Source of the DNA: an uncultured Flavobacteriaceae bacterium
Lineage (GTDB): Bacteria; Bacteroidota; Bacteroidia; Flavobacteriales; Flavobacteriaceae
Assembly: GCA_938041595.1 (NCBI GenBank)
Contig: CALITN010000145.1
Span: 1-5,136, forward strand
DNA: 5,136 nucleotides
Direction: 5' to 3'
In this document: piece by piece, positions 1 through 5,136 of the stretch
Numbering within the stretch: position 1 is the first letter of the stretch
Layout of the letters: every line of letters begins with the position of its first letter
Notes under the pieces: model-generated
The model's database searches: none
The model's input: the letters and a program-made list of their open reading frames with translations, nothing else
Told to the model about the DNA's origin: nothing
Translations under genes and position numbers: made by a program

Positions 1-1100
1 TAGATGTTGCCGATATTGTATTCATCAATCCAGTCAATACAGGATATTCTCGTATCGTAAAAGATATGGAAGAAGAAGAACAGCAAGAAGTCTTTTTTGG
101 AATCAATCAGGATATTGCCTATTTGGCAGAATGGCTAAACACTTTTGTTTCCCGAATGAATCGTTGGGAATCTCCCAAATACCTAATCGGAGAAAGCTAT
201 GGTGGTACCCGCGTTATGGGCTTATCCCAGGAGCTCCAATCCAATCAATGGATGTTTCTCAATGGTGTTATTTTGGTGTCCCCTGCAGACTATAAGGTGA
301 TCCGGCGTGGTGGCCCACTGTCTTCGGCACTCAATCTCCCTTATTATACAGCTGCAGCCTGGTATCATCAGAAACTTCCGCAAGAATTGCAAAAGAAAGA
401 TCTTCTTGATATACTCCCAGAAGCAGAAGCTTTCGCTATTGATGAATTGATTCCAGCACTTGCAAAAGGGGGATTTATTGACGCCAATCAAAAAAAACAA
501 ATGGCTCAAAAAATGGCTTTTTACTCCGGATTGAGCACCAAAGAAATCTTACAACAAAACTTGGATGTGACCAACCATTACTTTTGGAAGGCCTTGCTAC
601 GGGAAGAAGGCAAAACAATAGGCCGTCTGGATTCTCGATATACAGGTATTGATAAAAAAGATGTTGGTATCCAACCCGACTATAATTCAGAACTAGACTC
701 TTGGCTGCATTCCTTCACTCCTGCCATCAATCATTACATTAAAAAAGAGCTGAAATTTGTCACGGATATAAAATACAATATGTTTGGCCCAGTCCATCCT
801 TGGGATGATTCCGAAGATGACACCCGAGATGACCTTCGCAAAGCAATGGCATCAAATCCCTATTTGAAAGTTCTCAATCAATCAGGCTATTACGATGGAG
901 CCACCACCTATTTTAATGCAAAATACACCCAGTGGCAGATTGATCCCAGTGGAAAAATGAAAGACCGCTTTTATTTCAAAGGCTATCGAAGTGGGCATAT
1001 GATGTACCTCAGAAAAGAAGATTTGATCCAATCCAACGAGGATATTCGAATCTTTATCCGACAATCTGCGGCTAATGGAAAAGCGGCCAGCTACGATTGA
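1..1100 (+). CDS. Peptidase S10 (serine carboxypeptidase-like), 5' partial
   Basis: This is the C-terminal 365 residues of an S10 family serine carboxypeptidase-like protein, an alpha/beta-hydrolase that removes C-terminal residues from peptides. The frame is open to the left edge (first full codon at base 3), so the ATG at 66 is internal and not the start. Visible motifs, numbered from base 3, are: PVNTGYS near residues 10-16, matching the family's PVGTGFS block; GESYGG with nucleophile Ser65 (codon 195-197); a cap or insertion region at roughly residues 110-270; Asp298 in GYYDGAT (codon 894-896); and His332 in SGHMMYL (codon 996-998). The whole Ser-Asp-His triad is therefore present. Bacterial members are usually about 500 residues with a signal peptide, so some 130 N-terminal residues are missing. 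Periplasmic export is inferred from the family. The TGA stop touches the stop of the convergent SDR gene. True peptide substrates cannot be read from the sequence. Confidence 0.93.
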   Translation, partial: DVADIVFINPVNTGYSRIVKDMEEEEQQEVFFGINQDIAYLAEWLNTFVSRMNRWESPKYLIGESYGGTRVMGLSQELQSNQWMFLNGVILVSPADYKVIRRGGPLSSALNLPYYTAAAWYHQKLPQELQKKDLLDILPEAEAFAIDELIPALAKGGFIDANQKKQMAQKMAFYSGLSTKEILQQNLDVTNHYFWKALLREEGKTIGRLDSRYTGIDKKDVGIQPDYNSELDSWLHSFTPAINHYIKKELKFVTDIKYNMFGPVHPWDDSEDDTRDDLRKAMASNPYLKVLNQSGYYDGATTYFNAKYTQWQIDPSGKMKDRFYFKGYRSGHMMYLRKEDLIQSNEDIRIFIRQSAANGKAASYD

Positions 1101-1889
1101 TTAGCGAACTTTAGAACGCAATACAATAGAATGTAACAGTTTATTAGAAAAGCGTTTGAGATAGACGCCTAACTTTTCCTTACGGCCAAAAGCAACCTCC
1201 CATTTCTTTTGATCAATCGCTCGGATTGCTTTTTTTACAAAAGGTTCCAGTGCAAGACCATTGGCAGTTGCGGGATCGTCCGAGCCTAACTGGGAGCCAT
1301 CCCCTGTCAATGCATTGACAGTAATCTGTGTCTGCACAAATCCGGGGCAAAGTAACGTTACAGACACACCATCTTTCTGATGTTCAAGACGCAGCACATC
1401 AAAAAAACCATGCAGCGCATGCTTGGCACCGCAATAGCCCGATCGGTATGGCGAGCCGTATTTCCCCATCACACTCGTTACAATGGCAAACTGACCTTTT
1501 TGGCGTGAAATAAAATGGGGTAACAACCCACGACTAAGAGCTACAGCTCCCATATAATTAATTTGTATCAGGCGCTCAAATACAGCTATATCGGTCTCCA
1601 TAATCAAACTTCGTTGGCTTACACCTGCGTTGTTGATCAACAAATCAATATGTCCAAAGCAAGCCAGTGCTTTCTCTACAACTGCAGCAGCTTTATTGGT
1701 AGCTTCGAGATCCATTGGTAAAACACAAATCGGACTGTTGTTTCCACAAGCGGACTTGACCTTATTGAGCTCCTGCTCTCTCCGAGAAGAAAGGATCAAT
1801 GCTATATTAGAACGCCTTGCATATTGCAAAGCCATTTCTTTTCCGATACCGGAGGAAGCGCCGGTAATCCAAATTACTTTTAATTCCAA
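1101..1889 (-). CDS. SDR family NAD(P)-dependent oxidoreductase (DHRS7-like classical SDR)
   Basis: This is a classical short-chain dehydrogenase/reductase, a cytosolic single-domain Rossmann enzyme. Residues are numbered from the TTG at 1889, giving 262 aa. It shows the cofactor motif TGASSGIG (9-16), NNAG (86-89), catalytic Asn111, Ser139 and the YxxxK pair Tyr152/Lys156, then CPG near 181-183 after the active site. The SSRR segment after beta-2 favours NADP over NAD by family rule. The block around SPYRSGYCGAKHALHGF resembles the DHRS7/11-beta-HSD-like branch. The substrate is unknown; lipid, steroid-like or keto compounds are possible. No ATG precedes the Rossmann motif, so the start is a TTG. 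I prefer the one at 1889 because it gives MELKVIWITGASSG, the usual SDR N-terminus, leaves a 17-bp gap after the upstream gene, and follows an A/T-rich leader. A TTG at 1919 would add 10 residues and overlap that gene by 13 bp. Confidence 0.93.
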   Translation of the reverse strand: MELKVIWITGASSGIGKEMALQYARRSNIALILSSRREQELNKVKSACGNNSPICVLPMDLEATNKAAAVVEKALACFGHIDLLINNAGVSQRSLIMETDIAVFERLIQINYMGAVALSRGLLPHFISRQKGQFAIVTSVMGKYGSPYRSGYCGAKHALHGFFDVLRLEHQKDGVSVTLLCPGFVQTQITVNALTGDGSQLGSDDPATANGLALEPFVKKAIRAIDQKKWEVAFGRKEKLGVYLKRFSNKLLHSIVLRSKVR

Positions 1890-1906
1890 ATTTTGCTTTA
1901 AAAAAT

Positions 1907-3361
1907 CTATAGTTCCCAACCGGATCGGTACTCTCGTGTCACAAACTGATTGGCAGCCTCAAGATTGGTGATTTTCATTGCATCACCATCCCAAAGGAGT
2001 TTTTTACGAGCATAATAATCCATCCTACCACCGAGTTGTTTTTTGCGCAATAGATAGCTCCGAATAGCAATATTCCCCATCAAAACGGTTTCCGTCAACG
2101 GACCTGCATAGTCAAAAGAAGAAGTCAATGCTCTGTGTTCTGGACTGTCAAAACCAGCTACAATGGCATCAATCCATTTGCGTTGATGTCCAAATTCGGG
2201 CTCATCCGTGACCACCTTGGGAGCTTCCTGTACTGGCTGGCCAGGTAAATATAACTTGGGATACATTCCGTATACGCCAGTGGTAATAATCCCCTTCTCA
2301 CCAATCATCATAACACCGTTATATCCTCCTGGTTCACCCAAATCGTCGTTGGGAGGAATCAAATCAGGGTGATTGGGTCGAATGCCACCGTCTGTCCAAG
2401 TCATCTCTATAGGGCTTGGATTTCTATCGGTGCGATCAAAATTCAAAACAACTTGAGAAGAAGGAGGGCAACCTTCGGGAAGGTATTCTGCCGTCCACAT
2501 CTGGCGGTACACACTCCCCACACTACATTCCACAGCTTTGGGGTATTTTAAACCCAAAGCACGGAAAGGAACGTCGATGATATGACATCCCATATCCCCC
2601 AAAGCCCCCGTACCGTACTGCCACCAGCCACGCCAATTAAAGGGATGCATTTCGGGAGTATAGGCCGTTTCCTTTGCAGGTCCCAACCACAAATCCCAAT
2701 TCAAACCATCCGGTTGCATACTCGCATTAGGTTCAGGCATCGGAACTCCTTGGGGCCATACCGGACGATTGGTCCATACTTTGACTTTACCAATAGCACC
2801 AACTACTCCAGAATCTACCCACTGCTGGACTTGAAGCTGATCCGGATTAGAAGCGCCTTGATTCCCCATTTGGGTGACTACCTTTTGCTTCCGTGCCATC
2901 TCTGTTAGTATTCGTGCCTCACGAACATTGTGGGTAAGAGGTTTTTGCACATATACATGCTTGTTGCGTTCCATGGCATAAATCGCTGAAGGAGCATGCG
3001 TATGGTCAGGAGTAGAGATGGTCAGAGCATCAATATCTTTTTCTTTATCCAACATCTCCCTGAAATCAGCATAAAAATTAGCTTTGGGAAAGTCTTTCTG
3101 TGAACCTATCACATCCTTGACAACAGTTCCTTTTGTGTCTACATCGCAAAGACCTACTACTCGCACATTTTTGGGTCGTGCAGCGTTTCTTAGGTCAGAT
3201 CTTCCCTTGCCACCGATTCCCACTGCGGCCAAGTTTATCTGATCACTCGGAGCTACATAACCAACACCGCCCAAAACATGACGGGGAACAATAAAAAGAG
3301 TTGAGGCTGCTGCTGCCTTTTTGAGGAAGTCTCTTCTGGAGTTTGGGTTTTGATTTTTCAT
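1907..3361 (-). CDS. Tat-exported Gfo/Idh/MocA family oxidoreductase
   Basis: This is a 484-residue NAD(P)-dependent oxidoreductase of the Gfo/Idh/MocA family, whose members oxidise or reduce sugars and sugar derivatives. Residues 8-15 (SRRDFLKK) followed by a hydrophobic stretch to about 25 form a twin-arginine signal, so a folded, cofactor-loaded protein is probably sent to the periplasm, as for Zymomonas glucose-fructose oxidoreductase. No lipobox cysteine follows. The Rossmann motif is GIGGKG (48-53). The usual EKP is QKP (139-141), with Lys140 kept. GDMGCHIID (255-263) supplies the Asp/His pair typical of the active site. The end, from about 455 to GWEL, matches the bacterial-type C-terminal domain of this subfamily. 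The ATG at 3361 is chosen because the Tat motif follows it directly; there is no Shine-Dalgarno site but an A-rich leader. It sits 46 bp after the PNPOx-like gene and just before the SDR gene. The substrate is not predictable. Confidence 0.95.
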   Translation of the reverse strand: MKNQNPNSRRDFLKKAAAASTLFIVPRHVLGGVGYVAPSDQINLAAVGIGGKGRSDLRNAARPKNVRVVGLCDVDTKGTVVKDVIGSQKDFPKANFYADFREMLDKEKDIDALTISTPDHTHAPSAIYAMERNKHVYVQKPLTHNVREARILTEMARKQKVVTQMGNQGASNPDQLQVQQWVDSGVVGAIGKVKVWTNRPVWPQGVPMPEPNASMQPDGLNWDLWLGPAKETAYTPEMHPFNWRGWWQYGTGALGDMGCHIIDVPFRALGLKYPKAVECSVGSVYRQMWTAEYLPEGCPPSSQVVLNFDRTDRNPSPIEMTWTDGGIRPNHPDLIPPNDDLGEPGGYNGVMMIGEKGIITTGVYGMYPKLYLPGQPVQEAPKVVTDEPEFGHQRKWIDAIVAGFDSPEHRALTSSFDYAGPLTETVLMGNIAIRSYLLRKKQLGGRMDYYARKKLLWDGDAMKITNLEAANQFVTREYRSGWEL

Positions 3362-3365
3362 ACTA

Positions 3366-3381
3366 TTTTTTCTAGAAAAAA
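3366..3381. repeat. 16-bp perfect palindrome upstream of the Gfo/Idh/MocA start
   Basis: TTTTTTCTAGAAAAAA reads the same on both strands. It lies 5 bp before the ATG at 3361, inside the 46-bp gap between the PNPOx-like and Gfo/Idh/MocA genes. On the minus strand a near -7 box, TATCTTTT (3380-3387), overlaps its upstream edge. It could be an operator or only a by-product of A/T runs. A hairpin would have no loop, so a terminator role is unlikely. Confidence 0.35.
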
Positions 3382-3407
3382 AAGATAACCAAAAAAATAA
3401 AATATTT

Positions 3408-3944
3408 CTAAGGGACTAGGAATATCCCTTTCCACTTATTTTCCTTATCAAAACGGGTTCGCACGTGGTGCGGCCGCTTCAGCTTTAAACTCTCTATAGA
3501 CACTGCTTCAAATTTCAAAGACACAAAAAAGTTTTCACCATCCAAATATGTGATCGCTTCTGGGTTCGAAATTTCTGACCCTGGAGCCAATATGGTAGTA
3601 TAATCTTTCTGAGCCGATAGAGGAATCTGCTGATACAAGGCGGGGTCACTCGATTGTTGGAGCAAACGAGCTTGGACCTGAATCTGCCATAATTTTTTGG
3701 GATCATAAAACAAGAGACAAGCGTTTTTCGATGCGCGCAAATCAGTCATTTTTTGAGACCGATGATCCGTATACAAAGTAAATGTCAAAGCCTGCGAATC
3801 AAAATTGCGAAGCACAACTGTTCGGGCCAGAGGAAACGAATTGGGCCCAACGGTGCTAAGGACAAAATATCGAAACGGGTGCTTCTTTTGGTGTTTGGCC
3901 CGAACCCACTGATCCTTTATTTGTTCAAAAATCTCAGAGAGCAT
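3408..3944 (-). CDS. Pyridoxamine 5'-phosphate oxidase family (PNPOx-fold) flavin-binding protein
   Basis: This is a 178-residue split-barrel protein of the pyridoxamine 5'-phosphate oxidase-like family, expected to bind FMN in the cytoplasm as a dimer. The N-terminal part has KKHPFRYFVLST (20-31), then ARTVVLR (40-46), TDHRSQK (59-65) and LLFYDPKKLWQIQVQ (77-91), which correspond to the FMN-phosphate and isoalloxazine contact blocks of the family. It lacks the C-terminal substrate and dimerisation region of true PdxH (about 218 aa) and ends in an HHVRTRF...LVP tail. I therefore call it a PdxH-like flavoprotein and not pyridoxal-phosphate synthase proper. The ATG at 3944 lies inside the last codons of the DUF3089 gene (11-bp overlap), which suggests translational coupling; an A8 tract sits 2 bp upstream of the ATG. 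The substrate is unknown, and flavin-dependent reduction or oxidation is only inferred. Confidence 0.88.
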   Translation of the reverse strand: MLSEIFEQIKDQWVRAKHQKKHPFRYFVLSTVGPNSFPLARTVVLRNFDSQALTFTLYTDHRSQKMTDLRASKNACLLFYDPKKLWQIQVQARLLQQSSDPALYQQIPLSAQKDYTTILAPGSEISNPEAITYLDGENFFVSLKFEAVSIESLKLKRPHHVRTRFDKENKWKGIFLVP

Positions 3945-4974
3945 CCTTTTTTTTGTATTTAGCTAACCACTGTTGCGCCCTGAGTTCTGCATTGAGAGAA
4001 ATATCTTTCCAGAATAAATTGATGTCGGCAAAATGGTAGTTTTTGATAAAAGACAAAAAAAATCGGGAAGGTATTTTAGGGACTGTGGCCCATAGTATTC
4101 CGTCTGTTTTTTTTACTGAAATACTCCGTGGATAAATTTTAAGATCTCGATTGAGGATACCTTTATGCTCCTGTTCCAAAGAAGTAATAGAATTGTCCCA
4201 TCGAATGGGATTGCTAGTAACCCCCCCTTGAAACCAGGTCTCGTATTTTTTGGGAAGGCGGTTTTTCTTGTAGGTATTCCAACTGACAAACCCCCCTATC
4301 GATTCGGGTTGTTCCATCAGTTTGATGTTTTCAAATTCATCCTTTTGAATCCGTGCACCAACAAGATAAGCAGCAACCAACTGCTTTTGTAACGGCTTTC
4401 CATCAAAGTATTCACGCACCAATCGTTTGGCGTGTATACTCCCTTGACTATGTGAAGCAATAATGATTCCGTTCCCTTGATTGCGATGGGTGAGATAATA
4501 GTCAAAAGCAGCTTTGATGTCAGCGTAAGAGAGTTCCCAGGCCGGACGTCCCTTCTGATCATAGGGAGATACAAAAACACGATAATGCGTCTGCCGATAA
4601 TAAGGTACAAATAAACGCCCAGATCTAGCCCAAGCTGAAGCTTGGTACTTTACGGCAAAATTGTCAACATCCTTTCGGATTTTTTCGGTGTAAATATCGG
4701 CGTTCCAACCTTCTTCCTTGGGGTCAGTAAATAGGGTTGGATACAAAAAGAAAACATCCACCCCAGCAAGAGGTGTGGTGTCACCGATAACAGCTTGCAA
4801 CCCATCAGGATGCATTTCTGGCAAAACAGCCCAGCTATTTTGTTTCGAATAATCCGGTGCCCTGGGAGTGGTTACAGCCTCAAAAGAAACCGCAGAGTAG
4901 CCTGGTTTACAGGCATGAATTAAAGGGAGCATCATAAGACTAACAATCCATATGGTAGAAGAATTTTTTTTCAT
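3934..4974 (-). CDS. DUF3089 domain-containing lipoprotein, alpha/beta-hydrolase fold
   Basis: This is a 346-residue predicted lipoprotein. Residues 1-21 form a signal peptide (MKKNSS, hydrophobic core about 8-19) ending at a lipobox-like LIHAC with Cys22. Histidine at -2 and isoleucine at -3 make the box imperfect but plausible for Bacteroidota. The mature part matches DUF3089: FFLYPTLF (75-82), a region with WARSGRLFVPYYRQ (115-128), and the nucleophile elbow SHSQG with Ser176. These are followed by VSWNTY (230-235), SNPIRW (254-259) and YHFADINLFW (323-332), where His324 is the likely catalytic base. The catalytic acid is not assigned. DUF3089 has the alpha/beta-hydrolase fold and is thought to be lipase/esterase-like; no substrate is established here. 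The ATG at 4974 is fixed by the signal peptide. It is the first gene of the minus-strand cluster, with a -7-like box only 7 bp upstream, and its last codons overlap the PNPOx-like start. Confidence 0.9.
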   Translation of the reverse strand: MKKNSSTIWIVSLMMLPLIHACKPGYSAVSFEAVTTPRAPDYSKQNSWAVLPEMHPDGLQAVIGDTTPLAGVDVFFLYPTLFTDPKEEGWNADIYTEKIRKDVDNFAVKYQASAWARSGRLFVPYYRQTHYRVFVSPYDQKGRPAWELSYADIKAAFDYYLTHRNQGNGIIIASHSQGSIHAKRLVREYFDGKPLQKQLVAAYLVGARIQKDEFENIKLMEQPESIGGFVSWNTYKKNRLPKKYETWFQGGVTSNPIRWDNSITSLEQEHKGILNRDLKIYPRSISVKKTDGILWATVPKIPSRFFLSFIKNYHFADINLFWKDISLNAELRAQQWLAKYKKKDAL

Positions 4975-4981
4975 AGCACTG

Positions 4982-4989
4982 CAAAAATA
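4982..4989 (-). promoter_or_regulatory. Predicted -7 box (TATTTTTG) for the minus-strand cluster
   Basis: Read on the minus strand this is TATTTTTG, an exact match to the Bacteroidota primary-sigma -7 consensus TAnnTTTG. It ends 7 bp before the ATG at 4974, so transcription would start within a few bases of the start codon and the message would be leaderless or nearly so. I see no convincing -33 TTG at the usual distance upstream. Short A/T motifs match by chance in such DNA, so the call rests on position and exactness. Confidence 0.45.
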
Positions 4990-5019
4990 GAAGAAAATAA
5001 AGAATCCGATTTTGAAGGT

Positions 5020-5027
5020 TACTTTTG
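5020..5027 (+). promoter_or_regulatory. Predicted -7 box (TACTTTTG) for the lipoprotein gene at 5056
   Basis: TACTTTTG is an exact match to TAnnTTTG and lies 28 bp before the ATG at 5056, giving a predicted leader of roughly 20-25 nt. No TTG stands at the expected -33 position; the TTTTG at 5010-5014 is too close. Together with the minus-strand box it makes 4975-5055 a compact divergent promoter region. Confidence 0.45.
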
Positions 5028-5055
5028 TTCACACTATATTTATAAAAAATTAGTT

Positions 5056-5136
5056 ATGAAAAAAATCAAGTTCCTCACTTTAGCACTTGTATTCGGATTG
5101 CTTTTTAACTGCGAACAAGCATCCAAAAAAAAGCAA
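5056..5136 (+). CDS. Putative lipoprotein, N-terminal 27 residues only (3' partial)
   Basis: An ATG at 5056 opens a frame that stays open to the right edge. The 27 visible residues are a lipoprotein signal peptide: a basic start (MKKIK), a hydrophobic core LTLALVFGLLF at 7-17, and LLFNC with a candidate lipidated Cys19, then EQASKKKQ. The -1 Asn and -2 Phe make the lipobox loose, as is common in Bacteroidota. The leader is A/T-rich with no Shine-Dalgarno site, and a TAnnTTTG box lies 28 bp before the start. The frame is too short to assign a family; any enzymatic domain lies outside the window. It is transcribed divergently from the DUF3089 gene and shares the 81-bp region with it. Confidence 0.8.
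   Translation, partial: MKKIKFLTLALVFGLLFNCEQASKKKQ

Larger units (their letters stand above)
1101..4974 (-). other. Predicted four-gene transcription unit
   Basis: Four minus-strand genes follow one another as DUF3089 lipoprotein, PNPOx-like protein, Gfo/Idh/MocA oxidoreductase and SDR. The spacings are an 11-bp overlap, a 46-bp gap, and a 17-bp gap (or a 13-bp overlap with the longer SDR start). No terminator-like hairpin separates them. The first pair is almost certainly co-transcribed. The 46-bp gap, with its near -7 box and palindrome, could hold an internal promoter, so two units (two genes each) are the main alternative. Confidence 0.5.

Noticed and set aside
66..68. ATG at 66 as the start of the S10 gene
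   Set aside because: The frame is open from base 3 and the upstream residues include the conserved PVNTGYS block, so the gene begins before the window.
222..509. 95-codon minus-strand frame opposite the S10 gene
   Set aside because: Antisense to conserved S10 sequence, no initiation context and no domain.
1090..1105. GCTA...TAGC inverted repeat across the two convergent stops as a terminator
   Set aside because: The stem is only 4 bp, has an 8-nt loop and is not followed by a T run on either strand.
1630..1971. 113-codon plus-strand frame opposite the SDR gene
   Set aside because: It lies antisense to clear SDR motifs, has no recognisable domain and no leader or promoter; a shadow of the real gene.
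2582..2908. 108-codon plus-strand frame opposite the Gfo/Idh/MocA gene
   Set aside because: Antisense to conserved oxidoreductase sequence, with low-complexity arginine/isoleucine-rich content typical of a shadow frame.
3408..3944. Calling the PNPOx-fold gene pdxH
   Set aside because: At 178 residues it lacks the C-terminal region of true pyridoxamine 5'-phosphate oxidase and its contact blocks fit the wider PNPOx-like flavoprotein group better.
4317..4610. 97-codon minus-strand frame inside the DUF3089 gene
   Set aside because: It overlaps the catalytic-serine region in another frame and has no family features.
1..5136. Mobile element, CRISPR, defence island or RNA gene
   Set aside because: No transposase, integrase, direct-repeat array, tRNA/rRNA-like structure or known defence domain is visible; all bases but short spacers are explained by metabolic or envelope genes.

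Overview
The window looks like ordinary chromosomal sequence from a member of the Bacteroidota, probably a cytophagia- or sphingobacteria-like lineage. This is inferred from several signs. The sequence is moderately AT-rich. None of the starts has a clear Shine-Dalgarno site; A/T-rich leaders precede them instead. There are two matches to the Bacteroidota -7 promoter consensus TAnnTTTG. The protein set also fits: a Tat-exported Gfo/Idh/MocA oxidoreductase ending in GWEL, a DUF3089 lipoprotein, and a bacterial S10 serine carboxypeptidase. Genus and species cannot be named from this evidence.

Layout. Bases 1-1100 (+) hold the 3' part of an S10 serine carboxypeptidase-like gene whose 5' end lies outside the window. 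It converges, with no spacer at all, on a four-gene minus-strand cluster spanning about 4974 down to 1101. In transcription order the cluster is: a DUF3089 alpha/beta-hydrolase lipoprotein (4974-3934), a small PNPOx-fold flavin-binding protein (3944-3408, overlapping its predecessor by 11 bp), a Tat-signal Gfo/Idh/MocA oxidoreductase (3361-1907), and a DHRS7-like short-chain dehydrogenase/reductase (start probably at 1889, stop at 1101). An 81-bp divergent intergenic region (4975-5055) carries one -7-like box for each direction. From 5056 (+) a second lipoprotein gene begins and runs off the right edge.

Function. The products suggest mixed envelope and cytoplasmic metabolism: an exported peptidase, a membrane-anchored hydrolase, an exported sugar-type oxidoreductase, a cytosolic flavoprotein and a cytosolic NADP-type dehydrogenase. 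Tight spacing suggests co-transcription of the minus-strand genes, with a possible second promoter before the Gfo/Idh/MocA gene. No common pathway can be read from the sequence.

I found no RNA genes, mobile elements, CRISPR arrays, phage genes, defence genes or convincing intrinsic terminators, and no stretch over 300 bp without a gene. I do not see an undescribed biological system here. The points most worth checking are an A8 tract at the DUF3089/PNPOx junction that could slip to fuse the two frames, a probably leaderless DUF3089 transcript, and the zero-gap convergent stops.
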